A stretch of DNA of 30,636 nucleotides from Candolleomyces eurysporus. Lineage: Eukaryota > Basidiomycota > Agaricomycetes > Agaricales > Psathyrellaceae. Within the stretch, counting starts at the first letter, position 1; every line of letters starts with the position of its first letter. A program made the position numbers and the translations under genes. The notes under the pieces are model-generated. The model saw only the letters and a program-made list of their open reading frames with translations. It was not told the origin of the DNA and did no database searches. The stretch spans positions 1 to 30,636 of the forward strand of contig JANBPK010001301.1 in NCBI GenBank assembly GCA_027579435.1, given 5' to 3'. Positions 29,521 through 30,636 of this stretch are shown one piece after another.

Positions 29521-30636
29521 CTAATCCACCACAAGTCCCATCCTTTGTCTCACAAGTCGAATTTGAGGAAGCGCTAATGCCTTGGTGAGTGCATCTGCGG
29601 GTTGTTCGGTGCCAGGAATGTGAAGTGGAGCAATGGTGCCTTCCTCTACAACATCTCGAAGCCAAAAGAACCGCAAATCGAGATGCTTCATTCATCCAAA
29701 GTGCTCTGGGTTCTTGCTCACGCTGATAGCGGACTGATTGTCGATATGGAGAGGTGAAGCGCCATGCTGGGGAAGGCCAAACTCGCGTAGGATGTTGCGC
29801 ATCCACAAAATCTCCTTTGCAGCCTCGGTTGCAACCATGTACTCAGCCTCGGTGCTGGAAAGCGCAACAATCGGCTGTAGCTTGCTCGACCAACCAATAG
29901 CTCCTCCACCCATCACAGTGAGATATCCACCTGTAGAGCGTCCAGAGTCTAGGCAATCCCCATGGGAAGCGTCACAGTAAGTGTCAAAGGAAACAGCTGT
30001 GTCCTTGCCACCGTAGGTGAGCTTGTAGTCCATCGATCCTTTCAGATAGCGGAAGAGATGCTTGACTGCGGCTCAATGGCGAGGTCCTGGATTCGAGCTG
30101 AAGCGGCCAAGATAGCCAACAGCATAGGAGATGTCCGGGCGCGTCATAATGGAGAGGTAGTTGAGGGATCCGACTGCACTTCCTGAGTCTGAGGGCACAT
30201 TGTCTTGGAGAGCTTTGTTCCGGGAGCTAGAGGTGTTCCGACTGGGTTGCACTCGGCCATGGAGTAGCGCTCAAGCATGTCGATGATGTACTGGCGCTGG
30301 GAGAGGGAAATCGAGCGGTTGGCACGGTCGCGGATGATTTCAACACCAAGTAGGAACTTGGTTTCACCCAAGTCTCACAGCTTGAAGTGTTTGGAAAGGT
30401 CCAGGACAGTTTGGTCAAGTAAAGCGGTGTCCTTGGAGGCAAGGGTGATGTCGTCGATGTAGACAGGCATGATAACGCGTACCTCGCCCTTAGCATAGAT
30501 GTAAACCGACCGATCCGACTGCAAACGCGTGAATCCGAGCTCCAGAAGCACAGAGTGAAGTTTCTTGTTCCATTGCCTGGTTGTTCCGGTTGGCGGCGGG
30601 CGGTACCGATGCGTAGTGCGAGCGCGCTGCGGATTG
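29521..30636 (-). pseudogene. copia pol, reverse transcriptase C-terminal part and RNase H
   Basis: From the window edge downwards the frame reads SDRSVYIYAKGEVRVIMPVY with the YIDD active-site box at about 30449-30463. It continues through a connection ([50 protein letters not shown]), [20 protein letters not shown] and the RNase H motifs FDTYCDASHGDC, SSTEAEYMV and HIDNQSAIS (Asp, Glu, Asp), and ends GLVVD with TAG at 29521-29523. Breaks: TGA at 30376-30374 in place of Arg (before DLGETK), a frameshift near 30190, TGA at 30075-30073 in place of Trp (before AAVKHLF), and TGA at 29694-29692 in place of Arg (before MKHLDLR). The copy is dead but recent. Confidence 0.85.

Larger units (their letters stand above)
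29395..30636 (-). mobile_element. Ty1/copia retrotransposon, 3' part (runs off the window)
   Basis: On the minus strand the window holds the end of pol, a polypurine tract and one short LTR. It interrupts the LINE at 29394/29395. The remaining element, with the 5' LTR, gag, protease and integrase, would lie beyond 30636. Confidence 0.8.

Noticed and set aside
1..30636. Search for tRNA, rRNA, CRISPR arrays, bacterial operons or riboswitches
   Set aside because: No cloverleaf with a GGTTCGA-type arm, no rRNA core sequence and no regularly spaced direct repeats with unique spacers were seen; intron-containing genes point to a eukaryote.

Overview
The window looks like a degenerate, transposon-rich stretch of a basidiomycete (Agaricomycete-type) genome. 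Three things suggest this: spliceosomal introns of about 52-61 nt recur throughout (GT...AG); the gene fragments belong to families expanded in mushroom-forming fungi and Rhizoctonia-like taxa (Hsp70-like ATPases, GMC oxidoreductase, a fungal kinase-like domain, Cys-cluster proteins); and the mobile elements are typical for fungi (a non-LTR element with an endonuclease, Ty1/copia, hAT). A Rhizoctonia-like source is a guess from gene style only. Isolated N bases, mostly next to homopolymers, mean some frameshifts may be assembly errors.

Layout. 1-550 (minus): 5' end of a low-complexity protein gene. 965-3683 and 5990-8825 (minus): two diverged copies of one Hsp70-like ATPase gene, both broken by stops and frameshifts. 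3720-5636 (plus): between them, a decayed gene for a disordered, repeat-containing protein whose last two exons are still open. 5790-5990 (minus): a GMC oxidoreductase C-terminal scrap joined to the tail of the second Hsp70-like copy. 9232-9576 (plus): a mitochondrial-leader-plus-membrane-segment fragment resembling the N-terminus of an alternative NADH dehydrogenase. No complete conserved gene is seen in the first 10 kb.

10960-15968 is a nest of mobile elements. A 1.35 kb non-coding element with ~106 bp direct terminal repeats (TRIM-like) is flanked by a near-perfect 7 bp duplication and cuts a hAT-type transposase gene (12314-13315, minus) with a BED-like zinc finger. A second, older relative lies at 14715-15968. 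Two short repeat arrays lie between them.

15969-26100 is AT-richer and holds a set of decayed multi-exon genes of no family I recognise: three carry C-x2-C-x6-C cysteine knuckles (16049-17430 plus, 21590-22530 plus, 22556-24392 minus), one is a long minus-strand gene (17930-20720), and one is Pro/Ser/Thr-rich (24640-26082 plus). This is the best place to look for something undescribed. 

26254-26533 is a fold-back MITE. It is followed by a 284 bp tandem duplication and a kinase-like pseudogene (27420-27790, minus). The kinase remnant is bordered by the 5' end of a GC-rich LINE with ORF1 and the start of ORF2 overlapping by 8 nt (27890-29394). That LINE is cut by a Ty1/copia element on the minus strand (29395 to the window end). 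Nonsense mutations in these last two elements are all C-to-T changes on one strand or the other, which fits cytosine deamination or RIP-like decay.
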